Assembly (NCBI GenBank): GCA_025352365.1
Contig: JANXTO010000343.1
Coordinates: 1 to 59,026 of the forward strand
Reading direction: 5' to 3'
Source: Undibacterium sp.
GTDB lineage: Bacteria > Pseudomonadota > Gammaproteobacteria > Burkholderiales > Burkholderiaceae_D
DNA: 59,026 nt
Below, in pieces: positions 41,355 through 49,998 of the stretch. Made by a program: the position numbers and the translations under genes. Every line of letters begins with the position of its first letter. Position 1 is the stretch's first letter. Below the pieces are notes generated by a model, which was given only the letters and a program-made list of their open reading frames with translations, was not told the origin of the DNA and did no database searches.

Positions 41355-41513
41355 GTTTATTCCTCGCTAAAAAGCGTTTTAGTTGTCGCTAACGGTCTTC
41401 GCTCAGCCGTCGCCGTATCTCAAAAGCCAGCAAGGAATACAATACGTCTTTCATTGATTCTGCATTTCCCCCTCTCTATTTTGGCTTCATCAAGCTATTA
41501 GGTTCTCCACATC

Positions 41514-42455
41514 ATGATGCAATCCCTGATCCACCTGGCACAACAATACGGCTTGATTATTGTTTTCGGCAATGTCTTGCTGATGCAATTGGGTTTGCCT
41601 TTGCCGACAGTCCCTACCTTGATTATTTCTGGCACACTGGCCGCCGACGGTCAAGTATCGCTGGCGGCCTTACTTGCGGTCACGCTGCTGGCTAGTTTGA
41701 TTGGCGATACCGTCTGGTATCTGATCGGACAGCACCACGGCGTAAGGGTGATGCGTTTATTGTGTCGCTTATCTTTATCCCCAGACTCCTGCGTCAGGCA
41801 GACCGAAACCCGGTTTGAGCGCTGGGGGTTGAGTACCTTGCTGATCGCCAAATTTGTACCGGGTTTATCGCTGATCGTCGCGCCAATGGCAGGCGCTTTG
41901 CGTTTGCCATTGCTAGCTTTTTTATGTTTTGATGCGGTCGGTATTTTATTGTGGGGTGGGATTGCCATCGGTGCTGGCTGGTTGTTTCACCCCGATATTG
42001 AGATGATCAGCCGGCACTTGCTGGAGATGGGCAATGGCGCTTTGGCGCTAGTGGGCATTGCGCTCATTTTGTACGTCAGCTACAAATGGTGGCAACGCTG
42101 GCGTTTTCAAAAAATCCTCAACATCACCAGGATCAGCGTCAATGAGTTAGTCGATCTGATGGCAGCAGGGAAAACACCTGTGATCGTCGATATCCGCTCT
42201 TCATCCGTACGCAATCTGGATACACGTCATATCCCCGGTGCCAAAATGATCGCCTTGAACGAATGGCAAACCTTAATACCGCATGTGCAGCAAGACAGCG
42301 ATATCGTCGTCTACTGCAATTGCCCTGACGAAGCCTCCGCTGCTCAAATGGTGAAATTGCTGATGGGACGTGGCTACACCAGAGCAAGGCCATTGCTAGG
42401 TGGATTAGATGCGTGGGAAAAGGCGGGGCAGGCGATACATACTCTGGATGCTTGA
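41514..42455 (+). CDS. DedA family membrane protein fused to C-terminal rhodanese domain
   Basis: DedA-like GLPLPTVPTLIISGTLA...; KTPVIVDIRSSSVRNLDTRHIPGAKMI...DIVVYCNCPDEASA rhodanese. Confidence 0.9.
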   Translation: MMQSLIHLAQQYGLIIVFGNVLLMQLGLPLPTVPTLIISGTLAADGQVSLAALLAVTLLASLIGDTVWYLIGQHHGVRVMRLLCRLSLSPDSCVRQTETRFERWGLSTLLIAKFVPGLSLIVAPMAGALRLPLLAFLCFDAVGILLWGGIAIGAGWLFHPDIEMISRHLLEMGNGALALVGIALILYVSYKWWQRWRFQKILNITRISVNELVDLMAAGKTPVIVDIRSSSVRNLDTRHIPGAKMIALNEWQTLIPHVQQDSDIVVYCNCPDEASAAQMVKLLMGRGYTRARPLLGGLDAWEKAGQAIHTLDA

Positions 42456-42530
42456 AAACCTCATCGTATCTCCACAATCCCTTTTCATCCCGATAAAATA
42501 GCTTGATCGGATTCAAGCTACAGGATCACA

Positions 42531-43436
42531 TCAAAGTTGCTTCGCCTGGAAGGTATTGCACTGATCGACTTTACCATTCTCCAATCCGCGGCTAAACCAG
42601 CGCACCCTTTGTTCTGACGTGCCATGAGTGAAGGAATCTGGCACGACCTGACCTTGTGCCTGACGTTGCAATGCATCGTCACCAATCGCGGTTGCTGCAC
42701 TCAAGGCGGTTTGGACATCACCACTTTCTAATATGGCGCGTGACTGGTTGGCGTGGAACGCCCAAACACCTGCAAAGCAGTCCGCCTGCAATTCCATCCT
42801 GACCGACAAAGCATTACCCATCACTTGTGATGCGCGTGATCTCGCCTCATGCACTTTGTCGGAAATGCCCATCAGATTCTGTACATGATGCCCGACCTCA
42901 TGCGCAATGACATAGGCTTGCGCAAACTCACCACTGACATGAAAACGATCACGCATCAGGCGATAAAAGCTCAGATCGATATAGACTTTTTGATCCACCG
43001 GACAATAAAAAGGTCCGGTCGCCGTCTCGCCTTTGCCGCAAGCAGTGGAGGTACTGTTATTAAAAATGACTAAAACAGGTTTGACATATTGCTTACCGCT
43101 GGCGCGGAACATTTCAGTCCACACGTCTTCCGTATCACCCAGTACGGTTTCTACAAATTTAGTTTCTCTGTCATTAGCAGGTGGGCGATGTGCTTTCGGC
43201 TGCTGGCTTTGCTGTGACGATGTGACCGGCGCTGATCCGCCGCTTAACAGGCTTAACACGGTCATTGGATTAACGCCAAAAAAATACGAGGCCACCAGAG
43301 CGATCACGATCGAACCGATACCAATATGACGTCCGCCAAAGCCACCTCCGCCACCACCGCCAGTATTGCCGCCATCATCACTATCACCACGACGATCTTC
43401 TACGTTATCGCTCTCGCGATTGCCTTCCCATTTCAT
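42531..43436 (-). CDS. YpfJ-like neutral zinc metallopeptidase
   Basis: VIAHEVGHHVQNLMGI; RMELQADCFAGVWA. Confidence 0.93.
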   Translation of the reverse strand: MKWEGNRESDNVEDRRGDSDDGGNTGGGGGGGFGGRHIGIGSIVIALVASYFFGVNPMTVLSLLSGGSAPVTSSQQSQQPKAHRPPANDRETKFVETVLGDTEDVWTEMFRASGKQYVKPVLVIFNNSTSTACGKGETATGPFYCPVDQKVYIDLSFYRLMRDRFHVSGEFAQAYVIAHEVGHHVQNLMGISDKVHEARSRASQVMGNALSVRMELQADCFAGVWAFHANQSRAILESGDVQTALSAATAIGDDALQRQAQGQVVPDSFTHGTSEQRVRWFSRGLENGKVDQCNTFQAKQL

Positions 43437-43509
43437 GTTATTCCTCTAGCTTGATCATTTTTGAGTGATTTCATTAGGCTTGCTTTTTTATACGTAATTC
43501 GCTTTAAGC

Positions 43510-43863
43510 TCAGTCGTTGTGGTCGCGCTCTTCATCATCCATTAGCATCGCATCCCGCTTTTGTCTAACGTGATATGCCGTCAATACAGCATGCGCTACC
43601 AAATCTACGGCTGGCCTGGTGTTGCCTTGTTTATCTTCCCAGACTTTAGGTGTTAAGGCGCCTGATAACGCGACAGCATCGCCATCACCCAGCGCTAATA
43701 ACTGATCTTGCAGATCGTCGTTAAAAGCGATGACGTTACAGAAAATAAAGTCACCATCCGGTGTCGGGAGTCGTAGTTTGCAAGTAACATAACTACTGCT
43801 GCCTTGTCCTTTACCTTCTTGTGCTTGGCCATACAATCTGCCGGAAATTAATGCATCTATCAC
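43510..43863 (-). CDS. Short OB-fold single-stranded DNA-binding protein-like
   Basis: 117 aa; ALISGRLYGQ...YVTCKLRLPTPDGDFIFCNVIAFNDDLQDQLLALGDGDAVALSGALTPKVWEDKQGNTRPAVDL. Confidence 0.75.
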   Translation of the reverse strand: MIDALISGRLYGQAQEGKGQGSSSYVTCKLRLPTPDGDFIFCNVIAFNDDLQDQLLALGDGDAVALSGALTPKVWEDKQGNTRPAVDLVAHAVLTAYHVRQKRDAMLMDDEERDHND

Positions 43864-43944
43864 TTGAGCCCTATTATGTGAAGGTTGAAACTAAGTATTG
43901 AAAAAATACTGAAGAAAAAAATACTGAAATCCAGAGGTGAATTT

Positions 43945-44316
43945 TTATTTCAGTAGTTGAAAAAAATGTTCAGATTTACGGACTATTTTTTTTGATTCCA
44001 TACCGAACAGATCATGTGTTTCTTGCAGCACGAATTCATTGACTTCTTTGAGGTGGAAAATCAGACCACGGAAGTTGGTTCCCAAATAATCAAACGGTGC
44101 CAATTTGGTTTTTACCGGCACATCGGTTGCCAGTAAAGTACGCAGCTTACGTTCCAGATCATACAAACTTTTCTCATCAAAACTGACAATCGATCCCTTG
44201 GGAGTGGGGAAGCTGGTTGAGAATGAAGAGTTTTGCCCCATCGGGTTTTTCAGGGTAATTTTGATGCCTAGTCGCAAAAACTTCGCTATCGCAAGAAAAT
44301 CATTATCGTCGTACAT
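43945..44316 (-). CDS. Hypothetical protein, 123 aa
   Basis: Uninterrupted ORF in tandem with YcgR-like gene; no family recognised. Confidence 0.55.
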   Translation of the reverse strand: MYDDNDFLAIAKFLRLGIKITLKNPMGQNSSFSTSFPTPKGSIVSFDEKSLYDLERKLRTLLATDVPVKTKLAPFDYLGTNFRGLIFHLKEVNEFVLQETHDLFGMESKKIVRKSEHFFQLLK

Positions 44317-44412
44317 AGGTTCTCCGGGTGTTTTCTGTTTTTATACTGCCTGCCAATATAGGCTGACGTGTGATTGATCAATCTGCAAACTAAACATGAA
44401 AAAGACCATCGA

Positions 44413-45144
44413 TCAAAGCATCAGTAGTTTACGTCTTTCATATTCGGTCTTGATGATAAAGCGCTGAATCGCCACTTCCATCACATGCGGTAAGTTTAAA
44501 AATTTGACGCCTATGCGATAACGGCCATTGCCATCGCGACTAACCAAGGTGACATGCCGAATTTGTCCGGGACAGATCAAGGTGTTTTTATCGGATAACT
44601 GGATTTCTAACTGCGCGATTTTATCGTCTGATCGCAACGGCGTTTCGCCATACACGGTGGCGGCAAAACCACCTACGCTCAAATCATGTAGTGCCAGATC
44701 ATATAGTTGGCTATCTTCTTCCAGGAGTAATTTCACTCTTAGAGGATTGACCACCGGCAGAGCATTTCGATAACTTTCGCGCCTTTGCAGACGGACGATA
44801 CGTTCTGGTAAAGGTACCCAAAACGCATCTTTATCACCCCATAAAAACCGATTCGGCTCAATCCCGGAAAATTGCACTCGTATCCCATCCGGCAGTGCTA
44901 AAAACGTGCAACTAGCTGCTTTTTCTAACAGTTTGTTCGCTCTTTCATCGCCACCCAGATCAAAAATCAATGCCTCTGCTCTGGCCTCTAACAGCAAGCT
45001 CAATATAAATTCATTACCGCCATTAAAATAAACGGTCACAGGTTCCCGGCGATGGATCAGATCATTCAGTATGTTCAGGATCTCCATTCGCCCAAGCAAA
45101 AAAAAGCGATCCTCAATTTCGTCATTACTCAAGGACGCTGACAT
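44413..45144 (-). CDS. Flagellar brake protein YcgR-like (PilZ)
   Basis: QRRESYRNALPVVNPLRVKL ... ALHDLSVGGFAATV PilZ motifs and YcgR N-domain. Confidence 0.88.
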   Translation of the reverse strand: MSASLSNDEIEDRFFLLGRMEILNILNDLIHRREPVTVYFNGGNEFILSLLLEARAEALIFDLGGDERANKLLEKAASCTFLALPDGIRVQFSGIEPNRFLWGDKDAFWVPLPERIVRLQRRESYRNALPVVNPLRVKLLLEEDSQLYDLALHDLSVGGFAATVYGETPLRSDDKIAQLEIQLSDKNTLICPGQIRHVTLVSRDGNGRYRIGVKFLNLPHVMEVAIQRFIIKTEYERRKLLML

Positions 45145-45264
45145 GGGTTTGTCTCCATCAAACGTTGGTGAGTATGACCATACCCTTTGCTGTTAGGGAG
45201 GTCAATACTCTTCAATCCAGATGTTGGATGCAGCTATGTCGATTAGGTATTATGAGGGCGATTA

Positions 45265-46593
45265 TTAAACAGTCAAAATGAAGCGTGCACCGCCTTGTAC
45301 CACGTGAGCATAGCGGATAGTGCCGCCGTTACCCTGGATCAGTTGCTGCACCATTGCCAGGCCGATTCCGCTACCTTTTTCTTTGGTCGAGAAAAAAGGT
45401 GTAAAAATATGAGGAATAAATTCTTCCGCTACACCAGGCCCGTTGTCGGTGACTTCTACCCGCAAACGCCCGCCACGACTCAGTTTGGCGCGTATGACCA
45501 CTTCGGGCGAGGCTTTTTTGGATGTCGCTTCTTCCGCATTTTTGATGAGGTTAATCAAGGCTTGTTCAAATTGGGCAGGGTCTATCATCAATTCTAACGA
45601 TGCCGGTTCTGTTATAAATTCAGCACGTCCTCCGCGTTGCGCCCACGCTGGAGAGATTAAGGTGGATAAACGGGCAAAAAGTGTTGCCAGATGGATACGT
45701 TCTGGATGTGCAGCCGGGACATTCGACAAGCTCCGGTAGCTACCGACAAACTCCGCTAAACCATGCGCGCGGCGACTGATAGCGTCTAAAGCCATGGTCA
45801 AGTCCTTGATGCTGTCGGTGGGTAAGCTTGGCTTTAGGTCTTCTAACAAATCATGCGCGGTGCGGGATAAAGATGCCACGGGCGTCAGCGAATTCATAAT
45901 TTCATGGGTCAGCACATGCACTAATTTTTGCCATGCCTGTCGCGCCTCGGATTGTAGCTCGCTTTCTACCGGCATTAAGGCAATCATCAAGCGCGTGTTG
46001 CCATGCGTGGTCAAACTGCTGGTTGCAAGTAATGCGCGCTCTAGTCCTTGCTCGGTTTCAAACAAAATCATGCTGCGCTTGCCCACCACTTGCGTTCTCA
46101 GCAGATCAAATAATTGCTCAGGCTGGACCGCACGACCTGGGGCGATCAGCCGACGTGCGTTGCCATTCATTGCTTGCACGGGATAAGGCGTGGAGGTGGT
46201 GTCAATCGAAAAAAGGGCAATCGGTGCGTGTTCCAGACTATTTTCTAGTGTGCTTAGATTTTCTTGCAGCGTTGATGAGGTATGCGGTAATGCGGGTGCC
46301 ACATCGGCTAGGACATAGATTTGGCGTGGTAATAAACCTGCCAGACCAAAACCAAATAGCCAACTACCGATCAGCGCTAGTAATCCAGACAATGCCAATA
46401 ATCGTGCTGTCTGTGTAAGCTGTGTTGCAGTCAAAATATAGGCCGTAGCGCCCGCGGTAAGCATCAAAATCAATACGCCAGAAATACAGAACAGTTTGCG
46501 ATATCGATAGCGCGGGTCCGGCGTTGGTGATGCCGGTGATACTGGTGACGTTGGCGATGTTTGCAATGTTTCAGTGGGCATTTCAGATGTCAT
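45265..46593 (-). CDS. NtrY-like sensor histidine kinase
   Basis: LVHVLTHEIMNSLTPVASLSRTA H-box; EKGSGIGLAMVQQLIQGNGG. Confidence 0.88.
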   Translation of the reverse strand: MTSEMPTETLQTSPTSPVSPASPTPDPRYRYRKLFCISGVLILMLTAGATAYILTATQLTQTARLLALSGLLALIGSWLFGFGLAGLLPRQIYVLADVAPALPHTSSTLQENLSTLENSLEHAPIALFSIDTTSTPYPVQAMNGNARRLIAPGRAVQPEQLFDLLRTQVVGKRSMILFETEQGLERALLATSSLTTHGNTRLMIALMPVESELQSEARQAWQKLVHVLTHEIMNSLTPVASLSRTAHDLLEDLKPSLPTDSIKDLTMALDAISRRAHGLAEFVGSYRSLSNVPAAHPERIHLATLFARLSTLISPAWAQRGGRAEFITEPASLELMIDPAQFEQALINLIKNAEEATSKKASPEVVIRAKLSRGGRLRVEVTDNGPGVAEEFIPHIFTPFFSTKEKGSGIGLAMVQQLIQGNGGTIRYAHVVQGGARFILTV

Positions 46594-48001
46594 GCTTTTC
46601 TAATTTCCGGTACAAAGCAGCGCGACTTAAGCCCAGCAATTTAGCTGCCTGACTAATATTGCCACTAGCTTGCGTCATGGCGCTGGCAATTGTGTCGCGT
46701 TCTAGTTTGGTCAGCTTAAATGTATGAACGGTATTCTGAGCATTGTTATCTGGCGCAATCCCCGCTACTTCCGCCATCGCTACCAAAGTCGCGTTTGCAA
46801 AGCTTAAGCCAAAATCCTGAAGCTGATAATCTGCCTGTGTTCCTAAGATCACGGCTCTCTCACATGAGTGCCGTAATGAGCGAACATTGCCTGGCCAATC
46901 GTACTCGCACAGCGCGTTCAAAGCGGTATCGCTGAGCTGGCGTACCGGGCGCTGATATTGATTTTGATATAGCGCCAGATAATGGCTGAGCAAATCAGGG
47001 ATATCTTCTCGCCGCTCGCGTAAAGGTGCTACGCGCAGGACGATGGTATTTAAGCGGAATAAAAGGTCCGAGCGAAAAATAGAGGGATCAAATAATTTGA
47101 TCTCGCTTAAATTAGTCGCGCTGACGATACGCACATCAATTTTTTCTGCCTTGTCCATACCGACCGGTGTGACTTCACGCCGTTCTAGCGCGGTCAGTAA
47201 TTTCGCCTGTGCACCCAAAGGTAGGTTGCCAATTTCATCTAAAAATAAGACCCCACCGCGCGCCGCCTGAAAGCGTCCTGCACGGTCGCTACGCGCATCG
47301 GTAAAAGCGCCTTTGCGATGACCAAACATATCGCTCTCAAATGTGGTCTCGGGTATCGCTCCCATATCGACCGCTAAAAAATGAGCTGCGTTACGTGGTG
47401 ACGCTAAATGGATGGCGCGTGCTACCAGCTCTTTACCCACGCCGTTCTCTCCCAATACCATGACATTGGCCTCGGTCGGAGCGACGTTGGCGATCATGGA
47501 TTTGAGTTCACGCATGCTGACAGAATTACCCATCAGGTTTGCAAATGCGATGGACGTATCATTATTACTGACCACATCAGATGTACCTGATTTGTCAGAT
47601 ACGTGAGTAGTAGATTTTCTGGCGAGAGCCGTTTCTACCGCTGCCAGTAGTCTGGCATTGTCCCAAGGCTTGGTGATGAAATCGCAAGCACCGCGTTTTA
47701 ATGCCTCCACCGCCAAAGGTACGTCGGCATACGCCGTTACGGCGATGACCGCAGGAGCGGGATATTGTGCCCGCAATAAATCCAGCATCGCCAAACCCTC
47801 GCCGCCATCAGTGCGGCCAGCGGTGAAGTTGAAGTCGAGAAAAACGACATCCGGGTGTTCATGCAATAACAAATTTTTTACTTGTGCAGGCTCGGTCACG
47901 ACCTTTACTTGCGCATATTTGCGACGCAGCAAAAGTTGCGCTGCACAAGCTACATCGGGGTCGTCATCAATGATCAGCAGATGAGGTGCGCTATTAGACA
48001 T
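46583..48001 (-). CDS. NtrC-family sigma54 activator with receiver domain
   Basis: Receiver DDPDVA...; AAA+ GENGVGKELVARAIH; L1 loop GAFTDA; C-terminal Fis HTH. Confidence 0.93.
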   Translation of the reverse strand: MSNSAPHLLIIDDDPDVACAAQLLLRRKYAQVKVVTEPAQVKNLLLHEHPDVVFLDFNFTAGRTDGGEGLAMLDLLRAQYPAPAVIAVTAYADVPLAVEALKRGACDFITKPWDNARLLAAVETALARKSTTHVSDKSGTSDVVSNNDTSIAFANLMGNSVSMRELKSMIANVAPTEANVMVLGENGVGKELVARAIHLASPRNAAHFLAVDMGAIPETTFESDMFGHRKGAFTDARSDRAGRFQAARGGVLFLDEIGNLPLGAQAKLLTALERREVTPVGMDKAEKIDVRIVSATNLSEIKLFDPSIFRSDLLFRLNTIVLRVAPLRERREDIPDLLSHYLALYQNQYQRPVRQLSDTALNALCEYDWPGNVRSLRHSCERAVILGTQADYQLQDFGLSFANATLVAMAEVAGIAPDNNAQNTVHTFKLTKLERDTIASAMTQASGNISQAAKLLGLSRAALYRKLEKHDI

Positions 48002-48164
48002 GATTGTGCATAGTTGAAAATAAAGCTGGCTGGGATTTCTGTAGGTACTGGTAGGATTTTAATTTACACGGGTCAATGCACAGTCTAGCTTTGATAAAGG
48101 ACACTAGCAATGATTCGCCAATGCGAACAAGCGTAAATACAGGAGGTATCCGTGAAGTGTTCAA

Positions 48165-48208
48165 TATCGGACAGTTTTTAAAATCTGTCTGAATCAGATT
48201 GTCCGATA
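48165..48208. promoter_or_regulatory. Candidate enhancer for the sigma54 activator
   Basis: TATCGGACA...TGTCCGATA perfect inverted repeat with internal AATCTG/CAGATT dyad. Confidence 0.6.
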
Positions 48209-48265
48209 CCGATCAATGCCGATCAATAATCCCCAATTTTTAGTCCTTTTCACTCTAAATCAGCA

Positions 48266-48280
48266 TGGCACAGAGATTGC
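48266..48280 (+). promoter_or_regulatory. sigma54 -24/-12 promoter upstream of the efflux operon
   Basis: TGGCACAGAGATTGC versus consensus TGGCACNNNNNTTGC. Confidence 0.85.
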
Positions 48281-48350
48281 GGTAGTAGACATGAGTTTGA
48301 GAATGAGTAAAACATTCTCAAACCAAACCTCTTACCATTTTGATTGAACC

Positions 48351-49637
48351 ATGAAATTATCTACGCCTCATCTTGCTGTGACCGGTGCCGCGATGGATGT
48401 CATCGTGCCGCAGAATCACAATAAGAAAATTCTGATTAGCATCGTGTCAGTATGTTTAATCGGATTGGCGATTACTGGTTTATGGAATCTGATGCCGCGT
48501 GGTTTGCAGGTATCTGCTGCCGATGTGCGTATCGCCAACGTCGAGAGCGGGATTTTTTTGGATGACATTATCGTCCGCTCTAAAGCCGAGGCGCTGCATT
48601 CGGTGATACTGGATTCCATTGAATCTGGCAGGGTAGAAGAAGTGTTTGCGCATGATGGTGCATTGGTGAAAAAAGGCGATATTCTTTTTAGGATTTCTAA
48701 CCCTCAACGCAATTTAGAACTATTGCAACGTCAGTCAGAACATACTCAGCAGATTTCTAATCTGGCCAACCTGAGAGTGAATTTTGAGGCCGCAAATTCT
48801 GATCATCAGCGCCGCTTATCTGACCTTGAATTTAATCTGATGCAAGCGAAAAAAAAGCATGCCCGGAATGTCAAATTGGCTCAGCAAGGTTTTATTTCGT
48901 CGGTCGCCCTGGATGAGTCTGCTGACACCTTAGAGCAGCAGCAACGCGCTTTTAATGAAGAGAAAAATCATAGCGCGAATGAGACCGAAGTTAAGCGTGA
49001 TGCGGTAGCCCAGATGGAGCATGCGATCAAGACGATAGAAACGGGTTTGACACTGGTCAACGCCACGGTTGATGCGCTGGTGGTGCGTGCCCCAGTTGCT
49101 GGTCGTTTGACAGATTTTCGCCTGCAGATCGGCGAGACCGTGAAGACGGATCAGCATATAGGGCGTATCGATGATCCCGACCAATTTAAGCTCACAGCAC
49201 AAGTCGATGAGTATTATCTGAACCGTATTGCGATAGGGCGACAAGGCGTGTTTAAGCAAGATGCCAAAGAGTATCGTGTCGAAGTTAGTCAGGTTTACCC
49301 ACAAATCAAAGATGGCCGCTTTTCGATTGAATTAGTGTTTAAAAATGCACAACCTGCCAGCCTCAATCCCGGTCAAAGCCTGGATGCGCAAATTACCTTA
49401 GGTGAACCGAAAGACGCTTTGTTATTACCCAATGCGCCATTCGTCACCGATAGCGGCGGCGCCTGGGTCTTTGTGGTCGCAGCCAATGGTGTTGATGCAG
49501 AGAGGCGCGTGATTAAAACCGGACGTCGTAATAACCATCAGATAGAAGTCTTATCAGGCCTCAGTGCAAAGGAAAAAATAGTCGTGTCGAGTTACGCTAC
49601 ATTTGGTAATGCGACGCGCTTGCAATTGAAAAAATAG
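48351..49637 (+). CDS. HlyD/RND-type periplasmic adaptor of ABC efflux system
   Basis: Single N-terminal TM, lipoyl-like VEEVFAHDGALVKKGDILFRISN, coiled coil, barrel domain. Confidence 0.88.
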   Translation: MKLSTPHLAVTGAAMDVIVPQNHNKKILISIVSVCLIGLAITGLWNLMPRGLQVSAADVRIANVESGIFLDDIIVRSKAEALHSVILDSIESGRVEEVFAHDGALVKKGDILFRISNPQRNLELLQRQSEHTQQISNLANLRVNFEAANSDHQRRLSDLEFNLMQAKKKHARNVKLAQQGFISSVALDESADTLEQQQRAFNEEKNHSANETEVKRDAVAQMEHAIKTIETGLTLVNATVDALVVRAPVAGRLTDFRLQIGETVKTDQHIGRIDDPDQFKLTAQVDEYYLNRIAIGRQGVFKQDAKEYRVEVSQVYPQIKDGRFSIELVFKNAQPASLNPGQSLDAQITLGEPKDALLLPNAPFVTDSGGAWVFVVAANGVDAERRVIKTGRRNNHQIEVLSGLSAKEKIVVSSYATFGNATRLQLKK

Positions 49638-49729
49638 CTTCAAAAAAATAGCATCCTTGGCGTATCAACTTAGGAAGGCGACAGCATCAATGCGATAGTT
49701 TTTTCTTTGCTGTATCAGAATGATAATTT

Positions 49730-49813
49730 ATATACTCATAGATAGTATATTTAATTGTCTAGATAAAGTATGGACAATAAGCCAATTTTTATAAAAATGA
49801 TGGGGAGTATATG
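49730..49813 (-). repeat. 85-bp dispersed repeat, copy F
   Basis: Reverse complement CATATACTCCCCATCATTTTTATAAAAATTGGCTTATTGTCCATACTTTATCTAGACAATTAAATATACTATCTATGAGTATA. Confidence 0.87.
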
Positions 49814-49998
49814 GTTTTCATCAAAATTTTAAGATGCTTAACCTCGTCACAAGCATCGCACAGAACAGAAGAAATTAATGAGGGATTGTTGAGTATCTTA
49901 GATGTAATGAGAAAGCAAGCAGAGACGGTTGATGTAACTGAGTCTTTAAACAGTAAATTGGTAGTAAATCGACAGTAAAAAAAGAAAGCGATAAGACA

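Noticed and set aside
45933-46418. 161 aa ORF antisense to the NtrY-like kinase
   Set aside because: Complement of a conserved coding frame; composition typical of shadow ORFs.
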